Shown: piece by piece, positions 1-12,550 of the stretch | Position numbering within the stretch: the first letter of the stretch is position 1 | Layout: every line of letters begins with the position of its first letter | From: Pagrus major | Taxonomy: Eukaryota; Chordata; Actinopteri; Spariformes; Sparidae | Length of the DNA: 64,000 bases | Assembly: GCF_040436345.1 (NCBI RefSeq) | Contig: NC_133237.1 | Span: forward strand, 22,759,749 to 22,823,748 | Reading direction: 5' to 3' | The notes under the pieces: model-generated | Databases searched by the model: none | Told to the model about the DNA's origin: nothing | The model's input: the letters and a program-made list of their open reading frames with translations, nothing else | Position numbers and translations under genes: made by a program

Positions 1-143
1 ACTCTGGTGAGGTGCAAGCTCAAGCAAAACACGACCACACAAAAAAAAACAGTAATCAATTTTAATATTTTCAAACAATAATACAAAAAATCACTGCACA
101 GTGGTAGTAAAGATGGGGCTTAACATCTAGATACTCCAGATAC

Positions 144-149
144 TTTATT
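144..149 (-). terminator. Candidate snrnp25 polyadenylation signal
   Basis: TTTATT on the plus strand reads AATAAA on the snrnp25 strand, about 235 bases past the stop codon. A second AATAAA at 352-347 lies only about 30 bases past the stop and is less likely. No cleavage evidence is available. Confidence 0.35.
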
Positions 150-382
150 TACATGTAGACTCTTCGAGAAAAAGCTCAGTTTGTAAAGTCAGGTTCTGGA
201 TAAATATTTGGGGTGCATAAAGTGCACAGATATCATGACAAGGCTGCCCCAAAACGCAAAAAAAATTAAACACAGAATCATTAATATTTTGTGAAAGTCA
301 AAGTCTGCGGGGCAGTTAGCATCAGAACAAACGGAAAGAACTGGTGTTTATTCCTAACGTGACAAATGTTGGCTGTGACATT

Positions 383-1929
383 TCACTTTTTCCTGAGTCT
401 CTTCATGAATGTCACTTCATCTCTGTTCCTGATCCCGTAGCTAAACATATAAAGAAATACAGAGAGGAAAGAAATAGTCAAACAGTGCTGATGATAACAG
501 CGTTGTAAGTGAGGCAGTTGATTATTTCATAGACTTACTCTTTGAGCCTCATCTTGTCATCTTCAAGCTTTTCCCCTTGAAATACTAAATGATACGTTCT
601 CCAAACGTATCTCCTGTAAAAGAAAGGAGGGTAATGCAAAAGATGGTATGTTTTTCCATTTTATGTTCTTGTGTTTGTGAGTGTGTTTACCAGCTGATAT
701 GTTTTACTCCGCCTTCACGTTGTTGTTTTAGCTCCATGAATCTGCAAATGGCCTTCTTCAGGTCAAGGACTGTGGCATTTTGCACCACCACTATGGCTGA
801 GGAAGCAACATTTTTTCAAATAATGGATAATAAAAAATGGAATTATTTGAAGTTGAATGAATAATCATACAGCTACAAGCTGTGTATTAATGTTCACAAA
901 TGACAAAACAATCGCAACACTTACGCATTATTTCCCCATCTGCCTTTAAAACCCTCACAGTCATCGCCTGGCCATACTCCAGAGCAATCTGAGAATTGAC
1001 CTCCTCCAAAGTTACCTAAAGATAAGAATAAATGTGTCAAGAAATTGTACAGGACTTTTTCTATCAGTACAGATTATGACAAAACCTTTTTGTTTTCCAA
1101 AGCACATGTTCAGTTTGGTCTAACCTCCCTGAGGAGTCAGCTCAAACTAAATGTACCTGTTGGGGATCAACAAGATTATGATATTAAGTGATGGTGTTTA
1201 GTAAAGGTTGACCTGTAGAAAATGTTTGTTTGTTTGAATTGCAAATAGTAATAATAGTAATTATTATTCAATGTATTTATTATTTCATCCACAGAAAATT
1301 ATGTGCAATTAAGTAACAATTTTGATAATGAGGCTATGCAATCATAGAGGATAGTAAATAGACAATAATAAAAACAATCATTAATTGCAGCCTTAACTGC
1401 AAAAAAAATCAATATCTTTAATAGTGAGTACTATCATGAATCATATGGACGGAGTGAGGTAGGTAGGGAAGTAATTTCAAGAATGTAGATGATTTCATTT
1501 CAATGTAAACATTTGAATTTTTGTGGCAAGTTTAAATGTTTTAGCAATTGTGATGCCCTTACCTGATGTGTAAATACAGATTATTTTCACCAGTTAGCTA
1601 ACTAAATGCAACCACATGTAAATATTAAATTGTACCTGGTGGACTTCTGTCAAGTTTGAAGCTATCTCAAGAAAGATTCAATAAAAGAGGATGGATGTAA
1701 TCTAACAAACCTGGATTGGCAGATCACAAAGTAAAGGGTCCTGCACAAGTTGAGCAAGTCCCTCCTCGAAAATATCCAGGATCTCTGAGTGAGGAAGAGC
1801 CTCTTCATCTTCATCCTCCTCTACGTCTGGAGCTGCTGCCATCTCCGTCCGGTTGTCACTGTCCTCCTCTTCTTCCTTTACACGCTGTTCTCCTCCTCCA
1901 GCAGTGTCCAGACTCTGCTCCTCCATCAT
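383..1929 (-). CDS. snrnp25: U11/U12 small nuclear ribonucleoprotein 25 kDa protein, five coding exons
   Basis: This is a subunit of the U11/U12 di-snRNP of the minor (U12-dependent) spliceosome, acting in the nucleus. Coding exons in transcript order are 1929-1711, 1015-925, 796-691, 613-539 and 440-383; all junctions are GT/AG and phases match, giving about 182 residues. The conserved core starts at IFEEGLAQLVQDPLLCDLPI and continues through VTLEEVNSQIALEYGQAMTV, VVVQNATVLDLKKAI and YGIRNRDEV near the C-terminus, which is the ubiquitin-like fold of this family. The ATG at 1929 is chosen because an in-frame TGA lies just upstream at 1971-1969. The roughly 50 residues before the core are acidic (runs of E and D) and longer than I recall for the human protein of about 130 residues. 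It is divergent to polr3k, as in human 16p13.3. Identity is strong; the exact start (1929 or 1926) is less sure. Confidence 0.95.
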
Positions 1930-2498
1930 CACTCGCTTCAGGCATTCAACTAACAAAAGCCCGTTTCGTCAGCTGGAAAAGTCCAAACTACACCGGAACT
2001 TCAACGATGTAAAGAACAGTAAAACGACGACAAAACGTTGTGCGATACTCTAACAAATACGGTTTAAAAACATTTTAACTGGTGCCTATTTCGCGGCAAG
2101 ACATAAATAAACGATGTGTACGGCGCACAATTCATACCGGGAGGCAACCGTAGCTCAAGCTCCAATGGTTCCTGTTAGTGGACGTAAACAAAGATACAAC
2201 TTTAGTGTTTTCTTGAACAGCCAGATATTGTTGTTATTCAATATTATTCAATTGTGATGCTATTTTTGGGGGGTGAATCAATGTATAAAACTACTTCCTC
2301 TTTCTGGATTTCGTTTCCCACCGAACGATAAAAAGCGTAACACCCGCTTTCAGCAGCTCCTCTTCCGCTGTTCCACATGCAGCAAACTGTTCACAGCAGG
2401 GAAACTTAAATGGTCTATTAGCCGTGTGAAATTGCGTACTTATATTGAGTTTGTTATTTCAGCGTGTAGCTGTTAGCTACACGTAATCCTCGGCTAAC
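1930..2498. promoter_or_regulatory. Shared bidirectional promoter of snrnp25 and polr3k
   Basis: Two housekeeping genes start in opposite directions about 570 bases apart, so the interval must hold both promoters and both 5' leaders. It contains a CCAAT box at about 2163-2167 and ETS-like CCGGAA / TTCCG cores near 2000 and 2365, and is richer in CpG than its surroundings. No TATA box stands out. The same divergent pair exists next to the human alpha-globin locus, which supports a conserved bidirectional promoter. Transcription start sites are not determined. Confidence 0.6.
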
Positions 2499-3705
2499 AT
2501 GCTTCTGTTCTGTCCGACCTGCGGAAATGTTTTAATTGTCGAGGAGGGACAGAAGTGTATGAGATTCGCCTGCAACACCTGCCCGTATGTACACAACATC
2601 ACAAGAAAGGTGAGTTAAGATACGTTATCACGACCAGTATTCAGTTTAAAGTCTTATTTTAAATCTGTGATACTGTCTACGCCGTAGACTAAGACGATCC
2701 TGACTTGTTATTATTTTCTGCAGGTAAATAACAGGAAGTATCCCAAGTTAAAGGAGGTGGATGATGTGCTTGGTGGGGCTGCAGCTTGGGAAAACGTGGA
2801 CTCCACTGCTGGTAAGTGACATTAAAACAGCTCATGGTGCTATAGATGGGCTTGAATTGACCACTGTGTCAGAGGGCAGAGGTCTGGCAAGAATTATTAT
2901 TATTTCACTGGTGCCTCTAAGGCCCTGTACCTGATCTTGTAATGAATGTTTACATTATAACACGACTAGGGTCGTATTTTTAATTCAGCTTCTTGTTTAA
3001 CAATAGCTGGATTCAGGGACTAATCTTATATTTTCTGCATTTAAAGTATCCATCATACATCTATTATCAATTTAAAATTGAAAAATGTAGATTTACCTTT
3101 TAGTTGTAATGTTAATTTTTTTCAAAACTAAAAACAAAATGTGAAATTCTCATCAGATATTTTTCAGTATCTCAAGCCCCGATGCCAAAAGGGGTGTGCA
3201 GCTGTTTTGGTTTATCATAACCTGTTTTTATAGTGACTTTAATACCAGCACGCACAACGCATAATATCGTTTTTCTAGAGCATCAAGTTTTACAAAAAAC
3301 TTGTGGGGTGTCCTGAAGTTTGTACTAATATGTCATAAAATACCTTGAATGCCTGTTTAACTTGCCAAAAGCAATTCTTTATTAGAATAAGTACAGGCTG
3401 CAGGCACACACAGATTTGAATGTTTTCTTTGAAGATGAATCTTGTATTAATTTGAATCCAGGTGAGTGTTTACAACTGTATTTTACACACGTTTTCTGTT
3501 TTACACTCTACAAACCAAATATGAGAACTCGGAGTTGTGGTCCCAAACTAATATTTAATACTTGTATCCGTTTGCAGAAAAATGTCCGAAGTGTGAGCAC
3601 CCTCGGGCGTATTTCATGCAGATTCAGACCAGATCAGCTGATGAGCCGATGACGACTTTCTACAAATGCTGCAATGCCCAGTGTGGACACCGATGGAGAG
3701 ACTGA
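2499..3705 (+). CDS. polr3k: DNA-directed RNA polymerase III subunit RPC10 (C11), three coding exons
   Basis: This is the small Pol III subunit needed for RNA cleavage, termination and reinitiation, acting in the nucleus. Exons 2499-2609, 2724-2811 and 3578-3705 join in frame to 108 residues, the family's length. The N-terminal zinc ribbon shows CPTC and CNTC cysteine pairs ([18 protein letters not shown]), and the C-terminal TFIIS-like ribbon shows CPKC and the [10 protein letters not shown] end. The acidic cleavage-hairpin dipeptide DE is present in [13 protein letters not shown]. Splice sites are GT/AG with phases 0 and 1. The gene is head to head with snrnp25 and tail to tail with cdip1. 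The ATG is the first residue of the zinc ribbon, as in orthologues. Identity is essentially certain. Confidence 0.98.
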
Positions 3706-3939
3706 ACCCTTTGCACTTTGAACATTTTAATGGATTTAATGCTCATGTGGCACTCCTTCCCTCCCTTGTCCCTCATTTTTGAGCCCATATTTATTGCCAA
3801 CAGGTTCTGGTAGTTATGGACATTCTGCTGATGATTTCCAGTGTGCGCAGTTTGTCCTCTGTGTATAGATCCAGCTGAAGAATCTGTGATTTTCTTTTTG
3901 CAGATAGTATTTACAAACAGTATTCACTTTCAAAACAAC

Positions 3940-3945
3940 ATTAAA
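3940..3945 (+). terminator. Probable polr3k polyadenylation signal
   Basis: ATTAAA lies about 235 bases after the polr3k stop codon and is followed by a T/G-rich stretch. It is the only good hexamer in the short 3' region before the opposing cdip1 transcript. Confidence 0.5.
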
Positions 3946-3976
3946 ATGAGTTTCAATGAAAAATCATGTTCTGATT

Positions 3977-5690
3977 TTTATTGATAAAATAGTACCTGTA
4001 TACAACTGTCAAAACAAATTTTGACTTGCGTAGTTATACATATCACAGACATTTAGAGAGCAATGCAGACCAGCATTATCCACGACAATGGCATACATTG
4101 CTTTGTATTAAAAGTTCAATGCAATCCTTCAACTCAAAATTGACTTTCTTGCACAGATTAGATAGCCTCAAGAAAAAAAAATGAACTGCACATAGAGTCA
4201 AAGAACTAGCGAGAGAGAATTCTTCATTTTCATGTGTGGCTCATGCAGACCAACTCTGCACTTGGTGAGTGAGTAGCAGTTCGGGCATGCTGTGGTGGAA
4301 CTGACTGTTAGTAGTAATCTCAATGGAATCACAATGTAATTTAGCAAGATTTCTGATACAATCATTTATTTGAAGCTTATTCCTAGCAGAGAGGTCACTA
4401 GTTAGTATTAGTCAAAAGAGATCTTTATTATCTAACATGCATCTGAGCAATGCAGGTACTCTTTAAGGGGCTGGTGCCATATTAGGAGGGTTACAGGCTA
4501 AACAGTGTAATGTTAAGATGGTGTCACCGCTGGCATTTGTTTGCTAACATACTTTTCTATTTTAAAAACTAGCTACCTGTTAACTGTGGCACCAACAAAC
4601 AATCAGCCAACAGTATCAGTGATGAGATAAACTAGTTTGGAGCGGTGCATCACACTGACACATGGGCCAAAGAGAGGACACATGGTAACTGAGATGTCAT
4701 GCAGTGCGTCTCCATCACCTGTCTGCCAGCTCTACTTTGAGTCTACTACTATACTCTGAATAAGTGCATGAATTGTAGGATTCACTCAGCTAACAAGCAA
4801 AAGCCAAAATTATACGCTGCTTTCACTCATGAGACGAATCACTAAGTCACATTGTTAATGATAGCTGAGGTTGCATCAGAAGGGGAAATTTCAACTTAAA
4901 GTGCAAATGGTGGATTCATCAACAAGATTAAGTACGTTGCGGACAGAGGGCATTTATGCGAACTAGCTCAACTGTAAATCACTGAACCATGTGTGACTTC
5001 TGACTGAAGCCCTGAAGATTAATAATAAAGAATGTAACGTCAATCTCAGGCATTCCAAAACAAGCAAATACATCAGTTTACCAAGCTGAAAATGCTTCAT
5101 TAGTTAGCTCACATTCAAAAATTGAATGAGGGATTCAAAAAGGAAAAAGGAAAGAGGAAAACAAAATCATCAGACATGGACAAAAATGTTCACAGTTCTC
5201 AATATTAACTTGTTAAAATAGGATAAAATATCTGAAAAAAAAAGAACAAGAACGCTAACCCAGCATGTTTGACTTCAATAAACTTGCTTCTCAGCAAAAT
5301 GATTTCTAATAAATAAAGTGACCATTTTCACAGCTTTCTCTATCTGAGATCTTCTTATTTTAACAACTGTAACATCACCAGCCTTTTCCCCAGGTTTCCA
5401 TACAGGATCAGATGCACCTGTGGCTTTGGTGGATGTTTAAGTGCCCTAAAACTTCTGTAGCTCAGTGAGATTTGTACATTTCAAATGCATATTTATACAT
5501 GAACGAATTATGCTGAAAGATATATACAGTAAATATTCTGTGAACTAATGAGAAAACTGCACTTACAATTTAATAGGGCTACACAACACTTTGCAAAAAT
5601 GGGGGCGGGGGGTCTGTCACTACCAGCAAGAGGAGCTGTGAATTTATGTGTGTGCATGTACATGTCTCTGTAGCATACAGCTGTCGGTGG
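3977..5690 (-). other. Probable long 3' untranslated region of cdip1
   Basis: No coding signal on either strand. The stretch lies directly downstream of the cdip1 stop codon, is AT-rich, and ends at an AATAAA on the minus strand (TTTATT at 3977-3982 on plus) about 30 bases past the polr3k poly(A) signal. If the distal signal is used, the cdip1 3' UTR is about 1.7 kb and meets the polr3k 3' end. Other TTTATT hexamers inside, such as the one near 4365, could give shorter transcripts. Confidence 0.4.
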
Positions 5691-8600
5691 TTAGCATATA
5701 CGCTTGTATGTGTAAATGTAGCCCTTACAGTAAGGGCAGGTGTGTGTCACATCCTTGAGGTCATCAATCAGGCAGGGAATCAAGCAGCAGCCGAGATCAC
5801 ACCTGGAAATGAGGAACAGACGGACAAGATATCATGTAGCAAAGTCAACCACCTGCGCATGGTTATAAATGTTTAGTGCCTAGAAAAGAGGAAGTGGGCA
5901 TCAGCAGACTGAAACGCTGCTGTTGTCTGAACAAAGGAACAGAATAAAACGTCTGGCAACGTCTGATTGTTTACCCTGATCTGAATGAAATGAATACAAT
6001 TTACTATTTGCATCATGCTGGAACAAAGGTCACAGACAGCTCTGTATGCAAAATATACAAGTGAATCAACAACAGGCTGGTGAAACTTCATGGACCAGAT
6101 TTATAAACCTTGCATACTCCCTTTCCCCCACACATACACTGATGTTGATAACGGATGAGTGTGCAGTGACAATGTGTTTACCTCACGCATACACACGTTT
6201 TTATAGAGACATTTGCAGGGAAATGAAGTATGAACATGTATGAACATGAAATATAAGTTGAAAGACGTAGAGTAAAACATTCTTTAAGTTAATTACCACT
6301 TTCAATGATTATATGATTATTTTGCAGTCTACACAGAATTCAGTAAAATGAATTCTTTACTTCTTCGTCAATGATCTTTTCATTTGATCCTGGATTGCAA
6401 AGCATGTAGTAATGTCTGTTTCAATATGATCTCTATATTGATCATCATTCTGATGTTAAATATTGGTTGACATATTACTGCGATGATTGTTTACAGGTAC
6501 ATGTGCTGGCGTGGTAATTGTCTCATTGACAGGTCACATAAGCAGTGGAGTGGGCACAAGTATCAATATATAAACAGATATTTAAGGCTGTTTTGACATC
6601 CGTTTATGGAAATGAAGCGTGTGCCCGTTTCCACAGTGATCGAGATTTATTAAACAGAATCACGTGTACGCAGCTTAATCAATCTGATCAAATGAATAGG
6701 AATGCATTTTTCTGTATTTGTGCGTAAACAGTTTTAAATGTGAATCTACACAGAGTTTTATGCAACTAGCCCCAGATGTCTGCATACTGAAGACATGTCT
6801 TCCTCAGTAGCGTTTAATTTGCCTATCACATCATAAACAGGGGCGCTTGCTTTGCATATTAATGAGTGGCTGAGAACAGGCTGAGTGTGAACTAACAGAC
6901 TGTGAATGTAGAGTGCCAAACCAACACACACTTAGTTTGAGCTCTGTTTTCTCAGTTAGTTTAGTCAGTATTTTGGTAGACATTTATTTCAACTGTTAGA
7001 CTTCAATATAATACATTTGATTCAATATGAGGGTAAGTCTCAATGGCACTGATCATTTATATTGTACATTTTCTATAAATCTAATTAATCTGTTTTAAGA
7101 ACTGTAAAAGAATGAGACCTCTACAGACGTCTACATGCAGAGGCCTGACCTTTAAAACCTCAATTTTTCCACTCTGTTGAGAGCAATGTGTATTTTAGGA
7201 CTGCTGCCACCACAAACAACTATTAGATGTCTTTATTTCTTGACTGCTGGCCTGTAGTCTACTTACCCTACAAAGAAGCAGAAGAGGCAGAAGAGTGTGT
7301 TCATGAGCCCGACATCGTGGGAGATGCGGGTGATGATTGCCTGCTGACAGTGCGGACACACGGTCTGCACCGGCGAGGTCTGGAACATTTCCCCCTGCAG
7401 TACGGTCACAGTGGTTGCTGCTCCTGGAGGAGCGAGGACGGTCGCTGTGTGACCTCCCATGTGGACAAAGTGACTGGGACCGGGACCCATCTGTCCTGGC
7501 ATCGGGTGAGGGAAGTGACCAGGTGGAGGGTAGTGGCCACCTGTACAGAAGGAAATGACACTTAATAAGCTGTATTCTACATGGAGTTAGGCACACATTA
7601 ACTTGTACTGATATGGTGGCACTTGTGATTGTGTTTTTTTCCAAAAGGAATTTATGTTTTCATTTCCAAAAGTTGTGAATGGTACCAAAATAATCACTCC
7701 CTGCTGTCCTGTTTCTTCATTACCATTCTGTGAAGACACCTAGCACACTGAACCAATCCTAACAGGTGGAGTTAAAACAATGCAGACCACTGAGTGGTGA
7801 CTCTAGCTCCTGTATTTTTCAGCAATCTTCCGTCTAGCTGCCTTCAGCCTTTTCTCAAGCAAAGTTTCTTTGTTGTAAAAAAAAAAAAAAAAAACAACAA
7901 CCACATACTGGGAAGAAAGTACACTGAACATGTGTGCTGTGTGCACTGTGTGTGGGCAGTAATGAACGGCATATGTCACAGTGTGTCAGTTAATAAGAGT
8001 GAAAGCAGTTTCCCCCTGATGCCCTGGTTAACAACCCTGCCTATATTTAGTACCGTCTGTGATCTAAGGTTTAGGCACATTCATTATGGGTTATGTACAG
8101 GTTCCAAGGTATATATATAGTGAAAGCATTTTAGTGGAAACAATGCTTATAAATAAAGCGTTTTGTCGTGTTGATGTTTCATGTACAGACTGTCTGCAGC
8201 ACCTGGTGGTGGTGGAGGCATTGGCATAGGCATGGGTCCTTCTCCAGGGACATGTGGGGGAAGGAAGCCTGGCTGTGAGGCCTCATAGGGTGGAGGGCCA
8301 TAGTCTGGAGGCAAGGGCTGTCCCTGCACTGGAGCAGTTCTTACTGTTTCAAACAGGAAACAAGAAGAAGATGAGGGCACTGAAGACAGGTACATGGTAC
8401 ACAGGTTGAAGTCAGAGTCAACAAATGCAAACAAGTCATACTGCAATATATCAAAGTCTCCATGGCGACAGTTTACTCAAGCCACAATGATTAACATTTG
8501 TGTACAGAGTCATATTGTAGAGTTGTATAGTCATGAAGGAGAATCAGAAACACAGAGTAGGAATGAGGTAATTTCAAATACAATATATGTGAGTGGATAA

Positions 8601-8714
8601 TAACATTCACTATAATCCTACATGTTAAGTTTTGTTACCTGGTTGTCCATTCTTCTCCTCAATGAGGGGGGCACTGGGACCTCCAGGGTACGGAGGAGGA
8701 GGGTCACTGGACAT
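5691..8714 (-). CDS. cdip1: Cell death-inducing p53-target protein 1 (LITAF-domain protein), four coding exons
   Basis: LITAF-family membrane-associated protein of late endosomes/lysosomes, known as a p53-induced pro-apoptotic factor. Coding exons in order are 8714-8639, 8343-8203, 7540-7267 and 5802-5691, with matching phases, giving 200 residues (human 208). The N-terminus [20 protein letters not shown] is nearly that of human CDIP1 and carries a PPPY motif; a second PPPY follows in exon 2, both likely WW-domain (NEDD4-type) ligands. A proline-rich stretch precedes the LITAF domain: [23 protein letters not shown] (first zinc pair), a hydrophobic in-plane segment split by intron 3, then [10 protein letters not shown] and CPYC with the C-terminal YIYTYKRIC. 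The donor after exon 2 (GTGCTG) is weak but follows CAG and keeps the frame. A leader of non-coding exons runs to about 10.65 kb. Confidence 0.95.
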
Positions 8715-9619
8715 ACTGGCCGGATGTCTGTATAGGAGAAGGGGGTTGGACACGGCGCTCCCCTCACAACTCCCCTGTGGACTTTTATTCTGTGAGGGGA
8801 CATAACCATGCAAAGTTTGAGTCCCGTGGCTCATTACTCTTTGACACCGAATTCTCCCAAGTCATGAAATGTTCCAACGACAGTCAGAGAGGCTAATGAG
8901 GTACTTTGTGGACCTTTGTGGACCTGCTGATGACAGTGTGCACATGTACTGTAGGTTTCAGCACACCTGGGTGAAACGCAGTGGAGTTTAAGTGACTTTG
9001 TGATGAAAAACAGCAACTGAGCTCTGTCTGATATTACTGAAGAATCGAAATATTATTGCGTTCCAAGTAAAATCAGAGTAATGGGTGACTATCTGATCAT
9101 CAGCTGGCACTAACAAAAGGATACTCAACATAAAAATGTACCTTTTCTAGAAATGTGAATAAAACAACAGCAACAACATCAGTGACGGCACCACAGTCCT
9201 GTCTCAGGGCTCAGGTTTCAGCAGGAAGCGTGATTTTCTCTGTCTAAATAATGCATGTTGTGGCTGATTGCTGAGTGCAACAAATGTCTCCGAGTAACAA
9301 CACTGGAATATGTGTGTAACTGTGTTTCCTGTGGCTCAAAAATGACTTTGTGAAAACATGTGCTTTTCACAGGAAACAGATTGAGGCCTTATCATTTTCC
9401 ATCTTGTCCGTAAGACGAGGAAGAAGGCGTGGGTGGGTTGTTACATTTGGGTATGAACCTACACATCCCACAAACATGTGTATTGCGTATACAGTCGTAC
9501 ATTTGTGAAACTATTTGTTTAACTTTACTTAAACTGTCTAAGGGGTGTGTGTAGCGTGAGTGGTGAAATGGTCATGACAGATATTCAAATAATTGGTGAA
9601 TGAGACAAGAACAATGTAC

Positions 9620-9675
9620 CTGCGACTGGGACAAAGAAAGACTCCACTGGAGGAATCTGACAAATGTGCCAAAAC
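9620..9675 (-). other. Candidate non-coding 5' exon of cdip1
   Basis: On the minus strand a TTACAG acceptor (exon begins 9675) and a CGCAG|GTACATT donor (exon ends 9620) bound a 56-base segment without an in-frame start for cdip1. The ATG exon has its own acceptor (AG at 8729-8728, exon begins 8727), so at least one upstream leader exon must exist. Prediction from splice sites only. Confidence 0.35.
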
Positions 9676-10543
9676 CTGTAACATGACAAAAATGTTCAAG
9701 TTATTTTACTAAAAGGTTCATGTGAGACAATAAAGTGGCTGTGCAAAGGTGTGAGTACACAGATGTGAGGGATTCTCACGATCCAGCAAGATTAACTATG
9801 TATTTTTAAAGAACAACAATGAAACCCAAATTATACTCTTCAGTCTCAACAGCACCTCGGAGCTGATGTAAATGAAACCCACCTCAGTGACACCAAAAAG
9901 AAGAATTTGAAAACATGTCAGTGCAACATCGAGTCTTAATGTTTGTAAATGAGCCTTCACCTAAACGATGCTAACGCCGCTCAGCTAACCACCTAGCTAG
10001 CTGTTGTTGTTTTTTTTAAATCCTTCCCCAGATAATCCAGCTCAACGCTACTTGCACAACTAACCATGAACAACTCAGTTACGTAATGGAGGCTGGCGAA
10101 AGTCGGCACTGATGTTAACTTCAATTGTGACACGTCTCTGGTACAAATGTGTCACATTAACACAACTGTTAAATAGCTCGGCGGCTAGCGGGAATAACGC
10201 TGAGCGGGGTGAGGGTGACCAGGCTGGCTAACTTGGCAGGTCGCAGGGGATTAATCTTATCAAAATGAGATGATAAACGACTGACAGCGACAACTCGTAC
10301 TCAGCTGATGAGGCAACATGGAAGACGAGGACGTGTTTGTTCAGCCAACCTAAAGCAACGCAAAGTATGTTTGCTAGCTGTCGTTAGCGAGCTAACGTCG
10401 CCATTCTGGGCACAGAAACAGCAGAAAGGAGATAAAGGACACAACTTGAATAGGAATGGACTGAACGCCCAAAGCATTGTGAAACATCGTTTCTAGCAGA
10501 AACTATAATGATGCAATTGTCAGTGGGCTGAGAGCCAAATTAC

Positions 10544-10650
10544 CTGGTTTTGTGAGGATCGCTGGCTGCCCGCGGTGCAACTGAAGCTGTTTGACGTTAG
10601 CAGCTCCGACCTGCTGATGAAAGTCAACATCCGCCGAGTGGATTCACTCT
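10544..10650 (-). promoter_or_regulatory. Candidate cdip1 first exon and promoter
   Basis: The minus strand shows a good donor, CCAG|GTAATT, at 10544/10543, preceded by CpG-containing sequence (GCCGCGGGC-like bases near 10570-10580). This fits a TATA-less promoter with a non-coding first exon. The right border is approximate. Confidence 0.4.
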
Positions 10651-11257
10651 AATAAAACGTCCTTGAAGTCATTAATTGTGTTTTACACAGGCACAAAACA
10701 TATTAAAAAGGTGACGAGAGACAAATATATATCATTGTATGATGTTAATATATAGGTAGTAAATGTATAAGTTATGAAAAGCAACAAAAAATAAAGCAAT
10801 ACATATTTATTTTGAAAGTATTTACCGGAAGTGTTAGCATGATGTCGTGTCCGGCTTGACGCTAGCTTTAACAGCTAATAAACAGACCGTTTATTAATTA
10901 TTAATTATTGCATTTATTACCAGTACTGATTCCTAATCGCATCACCATAGTGAAATCTCTAATAATCATACACTAACATGTCATACAAAGTGATTTTAGT
11001 AAGAATTAGTTCGATATCAACACTACATGTTAGCCTGTTGCGGTTCCTCCCTGTGAATGCAGTGAACAAAATACACTCCAGGTCCATATTAACACCCCAG
11101 GATGAAGGTCACTACTAAGGAGGTGTATATTCATATAATAAAAATAACTGCACTGTAAAAGAGCTCTTCTTACAATAGTGTCCGTGATTGTTTATCAGAA
11201 AATAGTTGTGGAGATGAGGGTTGACTTGAGTGTGATTGTTAGAAACACGAGTGTTTA

Positions 11258-12020
11258 CTGCCCTCTTGTGGTCATACTGAGGAACTGCAACACTACAAAT
11301 GGGGTAATATGCAGTATTAGTAAAAACTATATTTGTCAGTCAGTCATTACTGGTGTAATGATGACAAATGACAACAGTTACTTGTATTTATGAACCACTT
11401 TTAACAACAATGTAGTGTGGAGGTCCGTCTCCACTTTACCAATAGAGGAGGTTATTATAATCTTGAGTCCTCGCTTCGCTCCAGTGGTCAGAAGGAACAG
11501 CAATGCTACTTAATAGCTACCACACATCGATATAGTATATAATAAAATAGTTAATAGTTATTATTAATAAGGGGTTAGGGTTAGGGGTTAGGGTTAGAAT
11601 CATACTCTTCACTGCCCTCTAGTGGCCACAATCAGGAACTGCAATATAAAAATTTGTCAAACTAGCGTCAACCACTTGCTACCACTTCCAACGAATACTT
11701 TCAAATTAATATGACCAAGCTAAAAATCACGAGATGGAAATAAGTAGTAGCTAGTAGCAAGAAAGTACGCAGAAGCCCCAGTATCGTGCCGGGTGGCTGG
11801 AATAGCTAACGTCAGAAGGGCTCAAAAAAAGACACTTTATTGGGGATTTCCATGCCGATCTTTTATTTTAAAGTGACATCAATCATACAAGGGCACTATT
11901 TTTTCCATGGTATAATATTCACTATTCATTCCTGACCAGTAAAATATGAACCCACTTGTTGCCGGAGGCCATCTGACTGTGGCCAACGAATGACGCGAGT
12001 TTGCTGCCCTCCAGTGGTCA
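11258..12020 (-). promoter_or_regulatory. Three CTCF-like motifs in minus orientation
   Basis: Copies are CTGCCCTCTTGTGGTCA (11258-11274), CTGCCCTCTAGTGGCCA (11612-11628) and CTGCCCTCCAGTGGTCA (12004-12020). Read on the minus strand they match the known CTCF core CCA(C/G)NAG(G/A)GGGCAG. A weaker relative, GCTCCAGTGGTCA, lies near 11478. This motif is also common in fish repeats, so occupancy is unproven. Confidence 0.5.
11571..11597 (+). repeat. Short telomere-like TTAGGG/TTAGGGG tract (G-quadruplex motif)
   Basis: The segment 11571-11593 consists of four G runs (4, 3, 4 and 3 Gs) separated by three TTA loops, an exact match to an intramolecular G-quadruplex pattern and to vertebrate telomere repeats with two GGGG variants. 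It sits in the cdip1-mgrn1 intergenic array, 15 bases upstream of a CTCF-like motif. Confidence 0.75.
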
Positions 12021-12550
12021 CAGTGAGAGATGACACTACTTTAAAATCATGGCGGACATTTAAACAGTCAACACCAAAATACATAAAGACATGATATATT
12101 TGTGGAAGACATTCATTTAATGTTGGGTTTCATGTTGCGGTGTTAAAATGCAAATGTATAATTATTGTTGTTCAATTTGTTTTTACTTTATTTTGAAAGA
12201 ACTTATCGGAAGTCTATACTGTGCCTTGTCATGGCAGGCACAATACATACATAAAATCTTAAGTACTTACTGAATAAAAAACTAAAAAGAATCGCATTTT
12301 TGCCAGTCTACAAAAAAACATTAAGAGTTTTTATGCAGTAGGGGAGGGGTTATAAAGTTAGCCTATGATTATACATTTATTAATACCTCCAAGGAATAGC
12401 TGTACCAATTCTTCATTTTTAATATTTTTTTTAATTATGTATATTAATTTTTTCCTGTTTCGCTACTTTATTTTGAAAGTGTTACCCGGAAGTCTTTAAT
12501 GTTTCCATTGACGCTGACTTGATTAAACAACTTACTGTAGTTACTCACTG

